In this document: one piece after another, positions 1 to 48,299 of the stretch | Numbering within the stretch: the first letter of the stretch is position 1 | Layout of the letters: each line of letters starts with the position of its first letter | Source: Paralichthys olivaceus | Taxonomy: Eukaryota; Chordata; Actinopteri; Pleuronectiformes; Paralichthyidae | NCBI RefSeq assembly: GCF_024713975.1 | Contig: NC_091094.1 | Span: 11,827,001-11,891,000 of the forward strand | DNA length: 64,000 nt | Direction: 5' to 3' | The notes under the pieces: model-generated | Databases searched by the model: none | Seen by the model: the letters and a program-made list of their open reading frames with translations, nothing else | Told to the model about the DNA's origin: nothing | Position numbers and translations under genes: made by a program

Positions 1-915
1 CTGTATATCATATATATTTGTTTACTTGCGGTGTACCTGAAACTCTCTTTAGCTCAGTGTTGCCGACTGTAATGATGTTGTGATTAGAGTGTTTCTACAT
101 ACCAGACAAATTAGCTTGTATTTTACACATTTATTTAATTTATTTATGCTTGTCATGTACAACACGTCACCGGTGTGTTTTGTTCACCCCGACTGTGATC
201 TGACAGACATACAGTTGGATCAACTTTTATTTTATTGTATGGCAGAAAGAAAATAATTCCCATAATGGGATTTTTTCTTTTTGTTTATCTGAGTTGCTTT
301 TTGTGTTCATGAGTTCTGAGGTCAGAGGTTTCCTACCCGTGAGCCAAATGTTATTTCTGTGTCCATGTGTGTATTTGTCCACGTACTTCACATACACCCT
401 GCACTTGTTTCAGGTTCCATTACGTGCAGGAAGCTTCCCTGTCAGCCAGATTTAAAAGTGTGGGAAAAGCAAAACTGATCATGAAAAAAAAAAAAATAGA
501 GGGATCAGTGTAAAAAAAAAAGAAAGAAAATAAAGCAATGAAGAGAGGAGGTAAGGAGAATAGGATTTAAAGTAAAAAAAAAAGAAGACAGACAGTAGTA
601 ACAGTACAGTCTGTATTTTCTGTTGTTCTCAACTTTACGGACGTTACATCTCTCTTTCTACGCCCCTCACCCATCTCACCCCCGATAGTATGTGCCCAGT
701 GAAGGGACACTATCATTCACCCGCACACTAATTAGAACAGTCAGCACAACAAACTCCACTCCACTCACCAGCAGCCTCACAAATTACATTTGGTGTGTTT
801 GTTATTTACTGCTCTTCGTTAATTAGAAAAATCGTTTGGAGGAGCACTCTGGAGGTGTGGTGAAATCTCTCCCTTACGTATCATTCTGTATTAATAATCA
901 CCTTTTCTCAGAGAA

Positions 916-966
<51 letters not shown>

Positions 967-2017
967 TCAAACACACTCTGATACTGCCGTTAAGCAAACT
1001 CAGGTATCTTATCAACAAATACTACTCCTGAGTAAAACAGTTTGATTCCCTCAAATGATTTTTAATTATGATTAATTTAATTTATAATTAGTCAATGCAG
1101 CATTTTCATTTGCTAAGAAATTCTTGGGGAATGCTTTTCTAAAGTATACAACAGGAAAGAATATAAATCAGGTTATACGGTACCTTCTGTTATTTTTTCC
1201 TCAACCAAAGCTACAAAAAGACACATTTTTCTCTGCAAAGGCTTAGACTTTGTTTTAGCTTTTCTTTGTGTGATGTGTGAGCTTCTGCCAGTTCCTGTTG
1301 CTGCTGTTTTCTCCTGCAGGATGAAAGCTTTTAGGTTCAGGCACTTTAACACTCAGCCAGTCCACAAAGCAGCCCTGAAGGAAGAGGGAAGAAGGAGAGA
1401 CAGTGAGGGAAAGAGGAGGGAAATGAGGGTGAGATGTAAAGGAACTGGGCTGACATTGTAGAGACACAGAAAAGGAAGTGGTAAATGCAGATAGTGGTTT
1501 GTAATGACCTCAAACTATTGATGTTCCGATACCAATAGCAGCATCAGAAATACCTCACTGCTGAAAATGCCGCGGAGGGCATCAGCGAGTGCACAAATCT
1601 CCCAATCTGATACCTGCTCTTTGGAATACACTAGTTTCCTCCTTCACCCTTCTTTTCCTGGAAATCCTTTCTTCTTCACAGCTCCAAAACAGCAGTTGCA
1701 CTGTACTGCCATTTGCAAATACTGTTTTTAGAACGGCTCAGAAGAAGAGATCTCCAGTAGTGTAGCGTTCGTCAGAGCTTGAGAAATTTTCACAGTATGG
1801 CAATATTTCACACTGGAAAGTCCCACAAGTAAAATGATGCACAAAGTCCAGGTAAATAATGGAACCACAACATCTCTACCTCAAAACTGTGTTGGAAGGT
1901 GCTGTTTTAAAGTGTAATTACAAAAAACAATTCTCATTTAACTTTCAGGGTAATTTGAAAGCTGCAGGTTTTCCACTGCAACACCTTCGCTGGAAATACT
2001 TGTTTCTGTTTACTTTA

Positions 2018-2700
2018 GGGAGCTTTCACACTTACCTTGTTTGGTCTGGACCTTCAGCCTTTTCAGTTTAGTCCAAACCAAAATACGTTTGAAAAGATCA
2101 TGGTCTGGAACAACGGACCTAAATTTACTTCAATTGACTGGTCTTCATCCAGGTCAAACTGAAGCAGGGTTTGGTTTGTGTAAACGTCTTTGGATAGTTC
2201 AAAATTGCAGGAATATGAGACAACTTTAAACAGTAGAAGAAAAAGAAGCGGAAGCAGCTCCTAGAATTGCTTGTAGTCTTCACCAATGATGGTGATATTC
2301 AGAAAAGTAAACAAATACAAAAGCAGAAGTGGAAACACGACAACATCTGACACCCGTCCCTCAATGCCAGGTATACGTAGCCCACCTAGATGATGACGAG
2401 ATGTGCATACAGTATGTCCCACAAAAGTCTTGATGTGCTCCCTAAATTACAATGTGAAACCAAGCTTAATTGGATGATACATAAAAGATGTATCAAAGAT
2501 GTGAACCATGGGTAGCCCTTAGTCTCTTTTCAGCGCTGTGATCACCACAAACAAAATTCTATTCACCTGCATCGTGTTGGTCTGGAAGTAAAAGGAAAAC
2601 GTTAAGGATGAAAACTTTTGATCAAACTTGCTGACAGGCTGAACAGAACGAAGGTGAGAAAATCTGATTTTGTCATTAGTGTGAACTGACCAACGGTTTC
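2018..2700 (+). repeat. Dispersed repeat, copy A (nonautonomous element)
   Basis: It begins GGAGCTTTCACACTTACCTTG with TTTGGTCTGGACCTTC, and much of its first 250 bases recurs at 50580-50850. The possible end near 2680 carries AGTGTGAA, the complement of the start, suggesting short inverted termini. No coding capacity. Confidence 0.5.
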
Positions 2701-5700
2701 TCCTTCACACTGCCAAAGCTAAATAAGATATGACTTGGTGAGAATATACATTCTTGATATGGACTAACTAAGATTCAATAACCTGCATGTCTCCTACCTG
2801 TCCTCTTGAGTAATATCACCAGTAAGCGGAACTGAACCACACCAGTACCACTAAGTCACTCAATCTAAAAACATTTAAATGCGTTACGGCAATAATGATT
2901 ATGATTCTTCAAAGAGCCTCACCCACGAGCTTTGGTTCCATTACCATCATGGGTTTCTTATGAGGGACCTCCTGTGTTGCTCTGATATATTACAGGCCAC
3001 TGTGCCTCTCTTCTGTGTGTACAGTCAATGCATGTTCCCATTTCTGTAATGTTGGCTTAATACGAGGCTTGACGCGCAGATTAGTTTGGATGGCTCCTTA
3101 TCACGAGTATATCAGTGTGAATAATGGGTGCACGAGGGGGGTGGGGGGGTCATATGATAGAGAAGGTGCTGGTGGAAGGGGGAGCTGAGGGATGATCTCA
3201 CACAGAGATGCTCCATAAATCCCATTCATAATTGTTTCCCTACCTGGTGTGCAGTCTTGCTCCATGAAGGGGCAAAGCCAAGGGTGCTCTAAATGTCATG
3301 GGAGCGGCACTCTGATGAATTACCTTTTAAAGATATCGGAGAGCCTGCGTTTGAAAGATGAGGCCCAACACAATGCTCGCAGGCTCTGTCCGCCTGTGGA
3401 CATATTTCCCCCCCAGGGGAAATTTGTCTTTTTATCAACTGTCCTAAGAAGTCACAGCACATCCTAGCTGAATAAATCAAGGAGAATTAGTTTACTGCGT
3501 TGTCCTATCTGTGATGTGCCATTTGTTTTTTCTGCAGCGATCACGTGAAGATATGTGTCTGCTTGTGTGTGCGTGTGTGTTTGTGGTGAAGGTGCCCCAC
3601 ATGTGACTGGTTAAGTTTAAGATTTCAGCTAAACACACACTTTGGTCTGTTTTATTACTCTGGTTGAAAGATAAATCGGAGCAGCACATGGATTCGAATA
3701 AAGACACAAATATATACCATTGCCAGCACTGTTAGAACATCATGGACACAGAAATATTCAATAAACATATCAAGCACATTGCAGGTGTTAAATCCATGTG
3801 TGTGTGCCGCCCTTGGCAGAGATGAGGCTGATAATCTGTCGTGCATATATCCAGTTAGGTGCCTTGATGTAAGTCGTGGTTTCTGAGATGATGCTGGTTT
3901 TAGACGGAGGTCACAGGATGTCTCTTCGCCCTTGGCCTGTCTGGGACAGCTATCATTACATACCCAGTGCCTCTCCAGATAAGTGCACCCAGGACTTCAC
4001 AGCACACAGGCCCCCCTCCGCAGCAACCCGCTGTGATAACTCCTGCTTAAAGGATAATACTTTTTACACATTAATCAGATGGCTCTTTAACCATGGAGTG
4101 CTTCGTGGCCCAGATGAAATTGAAATGCATAGTTTGCCTCCTTGATAATCTCCGCACAAACATCAGTAAAATATCGCCACCGGCCCCATGGAAATGAATT
4201 GACTCACAGGAGCGACCACAGCAAGTTTGGAAATTCATGGTCATAAAACTGAGATACTGAGAGTCTCACATCTTCTTCTCTCTAGTTGCATCTCTCCACT
4301 TCTTCCGACCATCTGGACTCTGGTAATGTAAACATGTGTTATGAGAGATAGAAGCTAATAAAGCACTTTCACTTTCTAATTCTGGTTCAATGCAATTAAG
4401 TTTGTAGCAGAAATGTCCCTGGAAAACACATTCTTCAGGAATGAGTCATTAAATAACAGCTGACAAACCATTAGACTGATTGTTTGATGAAATAAATCAG
4501 AAGCTACTGATTATTTTACAGTGATGGTAAAGCCTCTGCTGATGCAATGCCCCCAAATTATTTAAAAATGGGCGACATGAAAGTGAAGCCAAAGTGTCTT
4601 GACCACCTCCTGGTGGCTGGCTGCAGTATTGATGTTTTTTGTCATTTTAGGTAGTTATTACCACACTGGTTACCTCCATTAGCTGGATTTTGCAGTAAAG
4701 ACCATGCAGCCAACCTCCACTGGGCAGACTGTTGCTCACCAGCCTCAATTTCAATTTATCTCTTTAGAGTTTGAAGTTTAAAGTTTGTTTTGGGTTTATA
4801 ATTTTTTTCTTCTCCTTCCCTCATGGGCGAGAATAGGTTTTTTTCAGGCTGTGAAAGCAGCCACTCATTCGTGTTAATATCTGTGTTGCTTTTCATCAGT
4901 CGCCCTCCCTCTCTCTTCTTCTATCCCCATCTGTAGGGCTGCTTCCATCCTCCTCTTTTCTTCCTTTGTGGTTATGTCTATGAATTTTAAGAAAACATGT
5001 GGAGGAGCTCCCCTTGGTGATGGCAGTAATTTGGCTTTCATATATTCCTATCCTCCAGACACTATTTAGTGCTTCTGTTGTGAGAGCGTGCGTGTGTGTG
5101 TTTTTGTGAACATTTGTTTTGCAGGATGCTGGAGAGTAATGAAACTTTGTTTTGAGCAGAGACAGTTTTTGCAAAGTAAAATGGAGCATTTAACTGAAAA
5201 TGTTTTTAGTTAACAACAGTGTGATTGGGATTATCAAGAGGCTTTCAGCTTAGAGTGAAGGAGGTAAGCGGCGGCTGGGGGAAGGTTGTATTTCTTAACT
5301 TTAAACTGACAGCTCGTCAAAGACTCTGAGTGGTAACTGAAAAGCATGGGAAAAGTGGATAATGATCGTTTATTTTTGTGAAATTCAAACGAGGGGTTGA
5401 GGAAAGTTGGACCAGTCGGTTCAGAGGCTTATCTAGCTTTGTTTTGCTGAGTAATTAAATCAGAGGAGAGAGTGAAGTTCTCCCCAGCTCAGCGCCTCAT
5501 CTTGTTTCCTCTTTAATCAGGTGGCTATTAAACCTCTGATTGCACATCTTCTGACTTCAGCTCAGCTATTAAACAGAATGAAAGCATTTTTTCGTGTGTG
5601 TGCGTGTTTGGAGCCATATTGCCTCATGTTGTAAGGATCAAGAGTAAGAGAAATAAAGGGGCAGTTAGAGTGAGGTGGAAAGAAACGAGATACACTCGTT

Positions 5701-6294
5701 GTTATTGTAGCTCCACCAGTGGCATGCTATCTCATTTCTTTTTGACTTGATGATAAATACGTCTCTCCACAACCATAAATCAGTTTCACACACTTTCACA
5801 CTTCACTGACCTGTGGGATATTTCTGTGACCTCACATTTAAAACTAAAACACATGACGATGTGTTAAACTGGACATGCAGAGGCAGACCTGGTCTTTTTC
5901 TCCTCTCTTCACCCCCCCAGTCGCTGAGCAGTCCTCTAACACAGACAACTGTAGTTTGTTGTTCTCCGCTATCAAAACATTCAAGAGACGGCCTCATCCT
6001 CCACATGCTGCGAATGACATATGACCTACTGCAAGGTCATCTCAGATTCCTCATCTGCACTCCTCAGAGATCTCCTAGATTAGACTGATGCCCCGCTCAG
6101 ACGGCTAGCGCCGGTCACGCTGCCTGCATACATCCATTCTTATGTGCTCGGCTCGCTGCTGCTGGCACGGACAAGGTTGTTCAGCAAGGAGAGTTAACCT
6201 TTGGGGTACTAACAGAAAATGTATTATTTGTTCTCTGGCCACATTATATCCAGTGGTCATTTTTTGAGGCTTATAATAAAAACTGGGAAAGCTT

Positions 6295-6370
6295 TTTATT
6301 TTCTATCCATATATCTATACCACTTATCCTCTTGAGGGTCTCAGGGGAGCTTAACCCCAAAGTAGCGGAC
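6295..6370 (-). repeat. L2-type retroelement tail remnant
   Basis: CTATCCATATATCTATACC then ACTTATCCTCTTGAGGGTC is the reverse complement of the GGATAAGCGGT...ATGGATGG tail common to fish L2 elements and SINEs sharing that tail. Confidence 0.5.
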
Positions 6371-6926
6371 GTTGGGTGAGAGGCAGCCTGGACAGGTTGT
6401 GTCATTGTTGTTGTGTTTTTATGTCCATACTTTGTCCATAATTTGTAGATATATTCATATTCATATTTCTTCATTGTCGTTAAATGTTTATGCTTAACCT
6501 TATTCTGCTTTGTTGTCCTTGTTTTTTGTTTGTTTATTTGCACGTTGAAAGCAGTGGAAAAACTGGAGTCTAATTCTTTGTATGTGTACGCATACATGGC
6601 CAATAAAGCTGATTCTGAATCTGATTAAGCATATAGTTTAAACTCTGGCACATAATCAGCAGCTCATTTGCAATTCTCTTTATTTTGTCCCTGTATATGA
6701 GTTGCGCTTATTTCAAGAGAAACTTGTTGACCAAACTTGTGACATTGTCCTTTGCAGCATAAATCTGTTGGATCCAGGGAGACATTAAAATATAGCTGAG
6801 ATTATGTAAACTGTATCTGCCCCTTATTGAAAAAACAAGCTGGGTCAATTGGTAAATAAGAATAAGGCCTACACTGTCCTACATGTGCCAGTTCATTACC
6901 GTGCTTCTCTACGTGTGTTCCCACAG

Positions 6927-42208
<35,282 letters not shown>

Positions 42209-44621
42209 TTCCGTTCTCCTCCAGTTCTCCTCCTTTTAGCCCTCCTCCTCTCCCGCCCCCTCAAACCCTGTTCCCCCTACCTCCTCACCTCCCCACCCTC
42301 CTACGCCCCCACCCCCTGTTATAGTCATAGGTAATAATGGGACTTCCCATCACAGCAAGTCGGAAGCCCACGAGTGCCACGCTGCCCAGCTTGCTTCAAT
42401 TTGTGTCGCTTAGTGACAACTGCCGGGCCGTTGGGGCCCTCAGCCAGTTAACCTTCATTCGCAGGAAAAGCGGGTGGTGCCGCACCACCTGGGTCATCAG
42501 AGACAATGTCCGAAAAGAAAACAAAGCCCCGCCCCTGCGACCACCTCCACCACATCCACCATCCGGAGAAGGGAGGGGTTAAACGGACAAGTCGGATCCC
42601 TGCCTCACACAGACTGGAGAGTTGAGGTCACCTTTGCCTCTGTCGGTCAGACAGATGGCGGGACCGCTGCTCTGTCGCTCACCTCTCGTGTGGGGCTGCG
42701 GACCATTCGACAACTAACATCCACCGCAAAAGATTTAACAAATAAGAACTTTCAAGTATTCAAAATGTCAAGTATAAAGCGCTGAAGTGATAAGTATTCC
42801 AAACATACAGTATATTTAGGTTTTGATTTAACAAAGGAATTCATTAGGTGTTAACAAAAAAAAAAGATGTGAATTAATTTATGCACTATATCTATTTGCC
42901 AAAATGAGATAGACTTTCATGTGGTCTTTATTTTTGTAGCCAAATACTAGAAGAAATGGCTTCTGATTTTGATGGAGGATAAACCACAAGAGGAGGAGTC
43001 GGTCAGAAACTGAACGCTGATTCATTTTGTGCAGCTCCTTAATTACAGATTAATGCTTTTGAAAAACATCCACTGGGGATTAGTGTAATTACATGATGGT
43101 AATTGCATTTCTTGAAGTGTTTTTTCCTGATATTTACGTTCTAAGGCTCATGTTTATCAGACTGTAAAAATACGAATCAGTGTTCAGTTGCTGCAGATTT
43201 GTTCGGGGAGCTCTGTCGATGTCGTGGAGTTTTCTCCTTTATGATCAAACGACCATTCTGACCTCTGGTTTGGACTGATATTATAAAAAAAAAGCTCACC
43301 TCTGCCAATCCTCATGAGGCTTCTCCAGTAACCCAACACTCCTCATCTCGATTTGTGAGTGTGCTTTACACAACAAACGCAAGCTCTTATCCTCATGACT
43401 CTCATAATAGGTCATGGTGGTTCTTTTTCTTATTGTTTGGGGGGGGTTGTATTACCTTTGACTGATGCTGTTCAAACTTCAAAATCATTCGCTGCTGGGG
43501 GACAGGGGGCTTATCAATTTCCAACAAAAGTGCAGAGGAGGCCACTAAATATGGTGATAGCGTGCAGTAAGTAGTACTCTGGTTGTAATCCGTCGCAAGT
43601 TTCGTCATTTGATCATCACGATGTGTGCAAAGTCATTTAGACTCCCATGTTTAGGAGCCGCTCTGTTTCATAGTGCCTTGATGCACTTTGTTTTGGAATG
43701 CATTGGCTGTATATGAGTAGAGCTACTGTATAGTACCTTTATTGAGCAGCCATCTTTGAGGCTGCAGGAACCTGAAAAGACTGAATCCGCTGAGTATACA
43801 GCTGAACCACGGACCAGCTCCAGCTTAATGTATCTGCTCTCTCGGCTGTGGTCGCTGTGCCCCCTCAGAGACCACCTGACTGCCACCATATGGAGTTACT
43901 ATACCGTTCCTTTACAAAGCCATGTATAGAGCTACGATACACTATCAGTATACAGCGATTTAACTGGCCATAGAGCATTTTTAGGGCCACCTGACTGCTA
44001 TAGTTCTGCCTGAATCGTATGTGTTAGTGTGTGCGTGTATGTGTGTTAGTTTGCGTTTCAAACCCTCAAAGGGAATGTCTTTTAAATGGAGTGCGTCTGA
44101 GGGATGACAGTTGTGGTAGCATAGCCGTTTTTTTTTCCTGTTCCTATATTGCAATGGACAAAATCTAGTGTTGTTGTTGAGAAAAAAAGGGATTTTACAG
44201 AAATGAAAAAGAAAAAAGAAAAAAAAAAGAATCCATCTTCAAACATCCGTCTGCTTAAATATCGATCCAAGGGAGCAGAGGTTTCCGGAAGAATGTGTAG
44301 TTCATCAGTGTTTTCTGTTTCAGATGCAACATATATAACAAAGCCTCTCTAAATGCCTTAGTGTTAACACAGTACGGAGCTCTGATGCGTCCCCCTCCCC
44401 TGTCACTGCACATTCTCTCTCACGCACACACAAAATAGATCCTCCAAAATATTCGCCTCCTCCGGGTTTTCTTGGTGTTCTGCAGTAAGTATAGTGAGCT
44501 CTAGTTTTGTATTTTCAACGTCTTGGAATGATCCGCTATTGATTGATGCCTGTGCGAGTAAATGCTTGAAAGCCGGTGGGAGTTTTAAAAAAAAATTCTA
44601 AAGCGTCTGAACTTCGATGTT

Positions 44622-44623
<2 letters not shown>

Positions 44624-44657
<34 letters not shown>
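44624..44657 (+). repeat. (CA)17 in the cacna2d2 3' UTR
   Basis: Uninterrupted CA units, with no other feature alongside. Confidence 0.9.
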
Positions 44658-44660
<3 letters not shown>

Positions 44661-46002
44661 ACCTCAAACCTCACTGCATTGCTCGGGTGGGATGATTCAC
44701 ACAATGATTTGAACCTTAACTTGCACACTCTGTACAGTAGTTGGTACCTTTAGATGTGACAAACATGTCGGCACAGTAACTGCAGCGCGGCTCTGAATAA
44801 ACCGGACTAAGAAAATAAAAGACTGTTAGAAAAAGAAACATTTCACATTTGTGTTTTCCAATTAGGCTCGTTTCAGTGCAGGTTCAGGCCGGGTCACCTG
44901 ATGCCGGATGCAGTTTTACTTTCCTGGCATTTGTTTGTCTCTGTCCTGTGCCATTAATTCTGTCTGTATTAGCCCTATTTCCACTCTCTGTAAATGAACG
45001 CTACACGTGCCTGTGGAAATGTACCCCCTGCGACTTCCTCTCTTTTCCTGGCTCTGTACGCAGTCTCACACGCACGTATACGTAAATATGTGGCCCTATA
45101 CAGTTTGTGCACCTGCACTGAGACATTATGCACACAAACATAGTAAAACATGTGATGACACTTATTCATGCCCAGCTGGGAGATGTCGAGCACCAGGCAG
45201 AAGTAAGAAAAAAAAAAAAAAACAAGGGCGTCACTATCCCAGGTGGGTGTTTTCTTTGTGAGCGGGGCGGGATGTCAGAGCAGAGGCAAGCTAAGGGAGT
45301 GGGTCTCCACAGAGCAGCATGGGCCTGTCAAACAGAAGGTCATGGAGGAATCATGTAGTGACGTCTGTGTGCATCCTGACAGAAGACGTCTCCTTTTAAA
45401 GGGACCACACGAATGATTTCTGTGGTTTGACAAATTTACTTTTGCCACAAAATGGAAAAAAAAGAAAAATAGTAAATTGGTCCAGCTTGGGGATGAGAGG
45501 GGAGGGGTCATCGTTAAGGCCGAAGCCCTGAAATACTTCAGGGTTTCTGTGACGTCTCCTCCCGAACCCGGCTGCATCTGTGTTGGTGCGTCTCTGTGGG
45601 AAAGACACGTGTGTATGTGATTCTGTAGTCTGTAGTCTGGTGCTATGTGACCATGTTTGACAAGTGTGTGAAAAAAATAACATTTAGAGGAAAAAAAGAG
45701 TGAAATCAGTCCAATTTTAAGTGAAGTAAAAAAAATATAGGAATACAGCACTGTTGATAAGTTTGAGATCTGAAGTCAAAATGTTTTTTGATTTCTTTTG
45801 TTTAATTTCTTGTGCGTATGTGAGTGTGAATGTTTGTGTGTGTGTGTGGAAGATTTCGCTCCTTCTTTTCTGGGCACTGGTCCATGTCGCTCCATTCTTT
45901 TGTACAGAAGCTTAAAAAAAAGAAGAGGGCAAAATTTGTAAAATATTGTGTCTGTGACTCCTTGTAAAATATTTTCAAATTGTTTATTACAGAGAATCAG
46001 TT

Positions 46003-46008
46003 ATTAAA
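46003..46008 (+). terminator. Candidate distal polyadenylation signal of cacna2d2 (ATTAAA)
   Basis: ATTAAA lies in a T/A-rich context and is followed within about 30 bases by GTGTGTGGTGTCTG, the usual arrangement of hexamer and GU-rich downstream element. Confidence 0.5.
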
Positions 46009-46588
46009 TAATGTTCATATTTTTCACTTCATTTCCGTGTGTGGTGTCTGATTTTTTTCAGAGGGACACAGCGGAGTCATTTATTTCATCTGTTAAAATG
46101 AAATTAACAAAATCTAGAAAATGATCAACACTAAATGTGGCTCGATCAGTTGTAAAACAAGTTTTTTTAGTGCAGTATTAAAACAACACAATGTAAGAAT
46201 TGCTCTCTAGTTCCCCCTGTAGGAGATTTACCAGGTTGGCATCTGTCCTGCATCCTTCAACCTATTTTAGCTCTTACCAATATTCCGATATTCACTCTTC
46301 TACAGTTTCTTTCTATTTTCCTCTTCTTCTCCCCTCTGACTATGTCCTCTTTGTTTTCTGCGCCCTCTGCTGTGATGTCCATACTAGAGTTTAGATACCC
46401 AAGTCCCAATGGATTAGCCAGGTTCGTTAGATAGATTCGGTCAGGTTAGCCGGACTATCTGATATTTTACGCTGGACATTGCTGGACATTTTACGCTGGA
46501 CATTAGGGAAAACTGTATTTTTTTCTTGCCGAGAGTAAGATGATGAAGATTAACATCACTGTGTGACTGTGAGAAAAACAAATCTGTG

Positions 46589-46594
46589 TTTAAT
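46589..46594 (-). terminator. Candidate polyadenylation signal of abhd14b
   Basis: On the minus strand this reads ATTAAA, about 190 bases past the stop codon. A minus-strand AATAAA at about 46080-46085 is an alternative that would place the end of this transcript almost against the end of cacna2d2. Confidence 0.3.
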
Positions 46595-46782
46595 GTGGCA
46601 GATGATCATTGCTCAGTTAACATATCCACCAAAATGTTGAACTTTTCCTTTAAAAGTCTCCTCGTTAAAAAGTGAGAGTCATAATCAGGTCATACAGGGT
46701 GACGTCTGTGTTTATGAGTCATTTCTAATGTCGTAACCCTGACGCCTCCCCGCTCATCTGAGTCATTTCTCAGTGAACAGCT

Positions 46783-48278
46783 TCACAGCGTGTTGAGGAA
46801 GTCTGTGAGAACTTTGTGCCACGTGTCCGGGTCGTCCAGGTAACAGGGATGACCCGCCCCTTTCATCACCACCACGCTGTGATTGGCCAGATTGCTCAGG
46901 TTGCGGAGCGACACCTCTCCGAGCTGAGCATCCTGGTCACCGTAGACGATGAGCGATGGGACCTGGAGGAGGAGGTATGAGACGCACAGAAGAAGAAGAA
47001 GAAATCCAACCCGTTACTAAAGGGATTTTGAAGATGCCCTACATTTTATTTTTATTAGGTGTGACTGTAAGAACAAAAGTTTAGTAAAAACAAGAGAAGG
47101 CAGATCCTAATATTAGCTTTCATCAGCTGTATTTAGATTATTTACTCAAATGTCACAATACCCTGATATAAATGTATTATACCTCCAAGTACAACAACAG
47201 ATTAATTATTGTATCGCTGAAAAACTGCAGATTAAACAAAAAATGGTAAAATGAGTGGCTGAGATATCTTTACACCGAGGCACCATATTCTGTCAGAGCT
47301 GCAGAATCCAATCACAACATTATCTGCTTCTCCAATAAGAGCATTTCCTCATTTCTGTAACTCACTCGTCTCCTTCAGGGTTTATGCACCTTCACTTTGC
47401 CATCGCAGAAATTGAATGTTGACAGAGGTTGGAGTTGAATGAAAGTCGTCCGTGAAAGTACAAAGTCCTGATATCTACCCGTCTCATGGTTACATGTAAA
47501 AATCCACAGCCTCTTAAAAGGGGACGAGGAAAGTGTTGGAAGTCGCACTTGACATTCATGGTTACTTAAGTTACACTTTAAAGAGTAAATGAAGAGCAAA
47601 AAGGAAACTACAAAAGAATTTAAACCAGGGTAATATCCTCGACTGTACCTTCACACTCTGGTACTGCTCTGCTGTGAATTTGTCAGTGCAGATGGGAGCT
47701 ACAGGGACGTAGGCTCGTATCAGGGCCTGGTGCTGCAGGAGGAAGGGGAGCGAGTACATCCCACTGAGGGACGGGCTAATCACCACCACAGGGCCCAGGC
47801 TCAGCTGCTCACACACCTCCTTCAGGAAACTCGCAGGGGCCAGTTCTCCCAGCGGTGCCAGGGCCTCGGCTGACTTAGACTGGCCGAGTCCTGTCGAGAA
47901 AGAGGGAGAGCATATGAAGCTGAGTAGATCCCACTTCCTGTTTAAAGAGAGGCCAGATTAACCTGTTCTGTGTTCCAGAGCAGTTGCTCTCTCTGCCTTG
48001 TTTGGTATTAAACACATGTATGTGTAGAAGTGAAGAAGACAGAGTTTGTTCCCTCCACACTCACCTGGCAGGTCGATGGCGACCGCACGGCAGCCAGCTT
48101 TGGCCAGAGTCTCCAGAGTGCCGATGTTGAGCCAGTTCTCTGATGAGAAACGGATGCCATGCAGGAGTAAAACTGACATCCTCGCTTCCCCGGTGGCAGG
48201 TTCACTTTGTCTGTAGAACAGCGGCGCTCTGCAGCTGTCCACCTGCACGCTCCCCTCTGACATCTTCACAGCTGACAT
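46783..48278 (-). CDS. abhd14b: ABHD14B alpha/beta hydrolase (protein lysine deacetylase), complete
   Basis: Three coding exons on the minus strand, 48065-48278, 47649-47890 and 46783-46962, join to 211 residues plus TGA; human ABHD14B has 210. The chain reads [61 protein letters not shown] and [17 protein letters not shown]. The predicted triad is Ser112 (in SPSLSG), Asp163 (GDQD) and His190 (GAGHP), aligning with human S111, D162 and H188. The mammalian protein is a cytosolic/nuclear hydrolase reported to deacetylate lysines with transfer of acetyl to CoA. The first ATG after the acceptor TTGTGTTCAG (48280) is taken as the start; a second in-frame ATG follows at 48263. ABHD14A is less likely because there is no membrane anchor. 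Confidence 0.93.
46963..47648. other. Last intron of abhd14b
   Basis: Minus-strand intron from GTACAG (donor, 47643-47648) to CCTCCAG (acceptor, 46963-46969). It is AT-rich and I see nothing else in it. Confidence 0.8.
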
Positions 48279-48299
48279 CCTGAACACAATAAAACATTT

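Larger units (their letters stand above)
1..6926. other. Upstream intron of cacna2d2 (3' part), no exon seen
   Basis: No segment here continues the alpha2delta protein N-terminally with matching phase and splice sites, so the whole stretch is read as the 3' part of an intron. It holds A-rich tracts at 481-590, a C run plus (CA)15 at 916-962, a dispersed repeat at about 2018-2700 and an L2-like tail at about 6295-6370. The rest is ordinary AT-rich intron sequence. The block around 3860-4160 is less repetitive and might be conserved, but that cannot be judged from one sequence. Confidence 0.7.
42209..46030 (+). other. cacna2d2: Probable 3' UTR of cacna2d2
   Basis: No gene lies between the stop and about 46030. 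The stretch begins with a pyrimidine-rich block (42220-42320), then holds a (CA)17 tract at 44624-44657 and several poly-A runs. Two AATAAA hexamers at 44796-44801 and 44814-44819 could end a shorter form. The distal ATTAAA at 46003-46008, with a GT-rich stretch at about 46034-46050, fits the full-length end. The extent is inferred; no transcript is available. Confidence 0.55.

Noticed and set aside
45275..45751. 158-aa minus-strand frame
   Set aside because: No recognisable protein and it lies in the cacna2d2 3' UTR; phenylalanine runs come from poly-A tracts.
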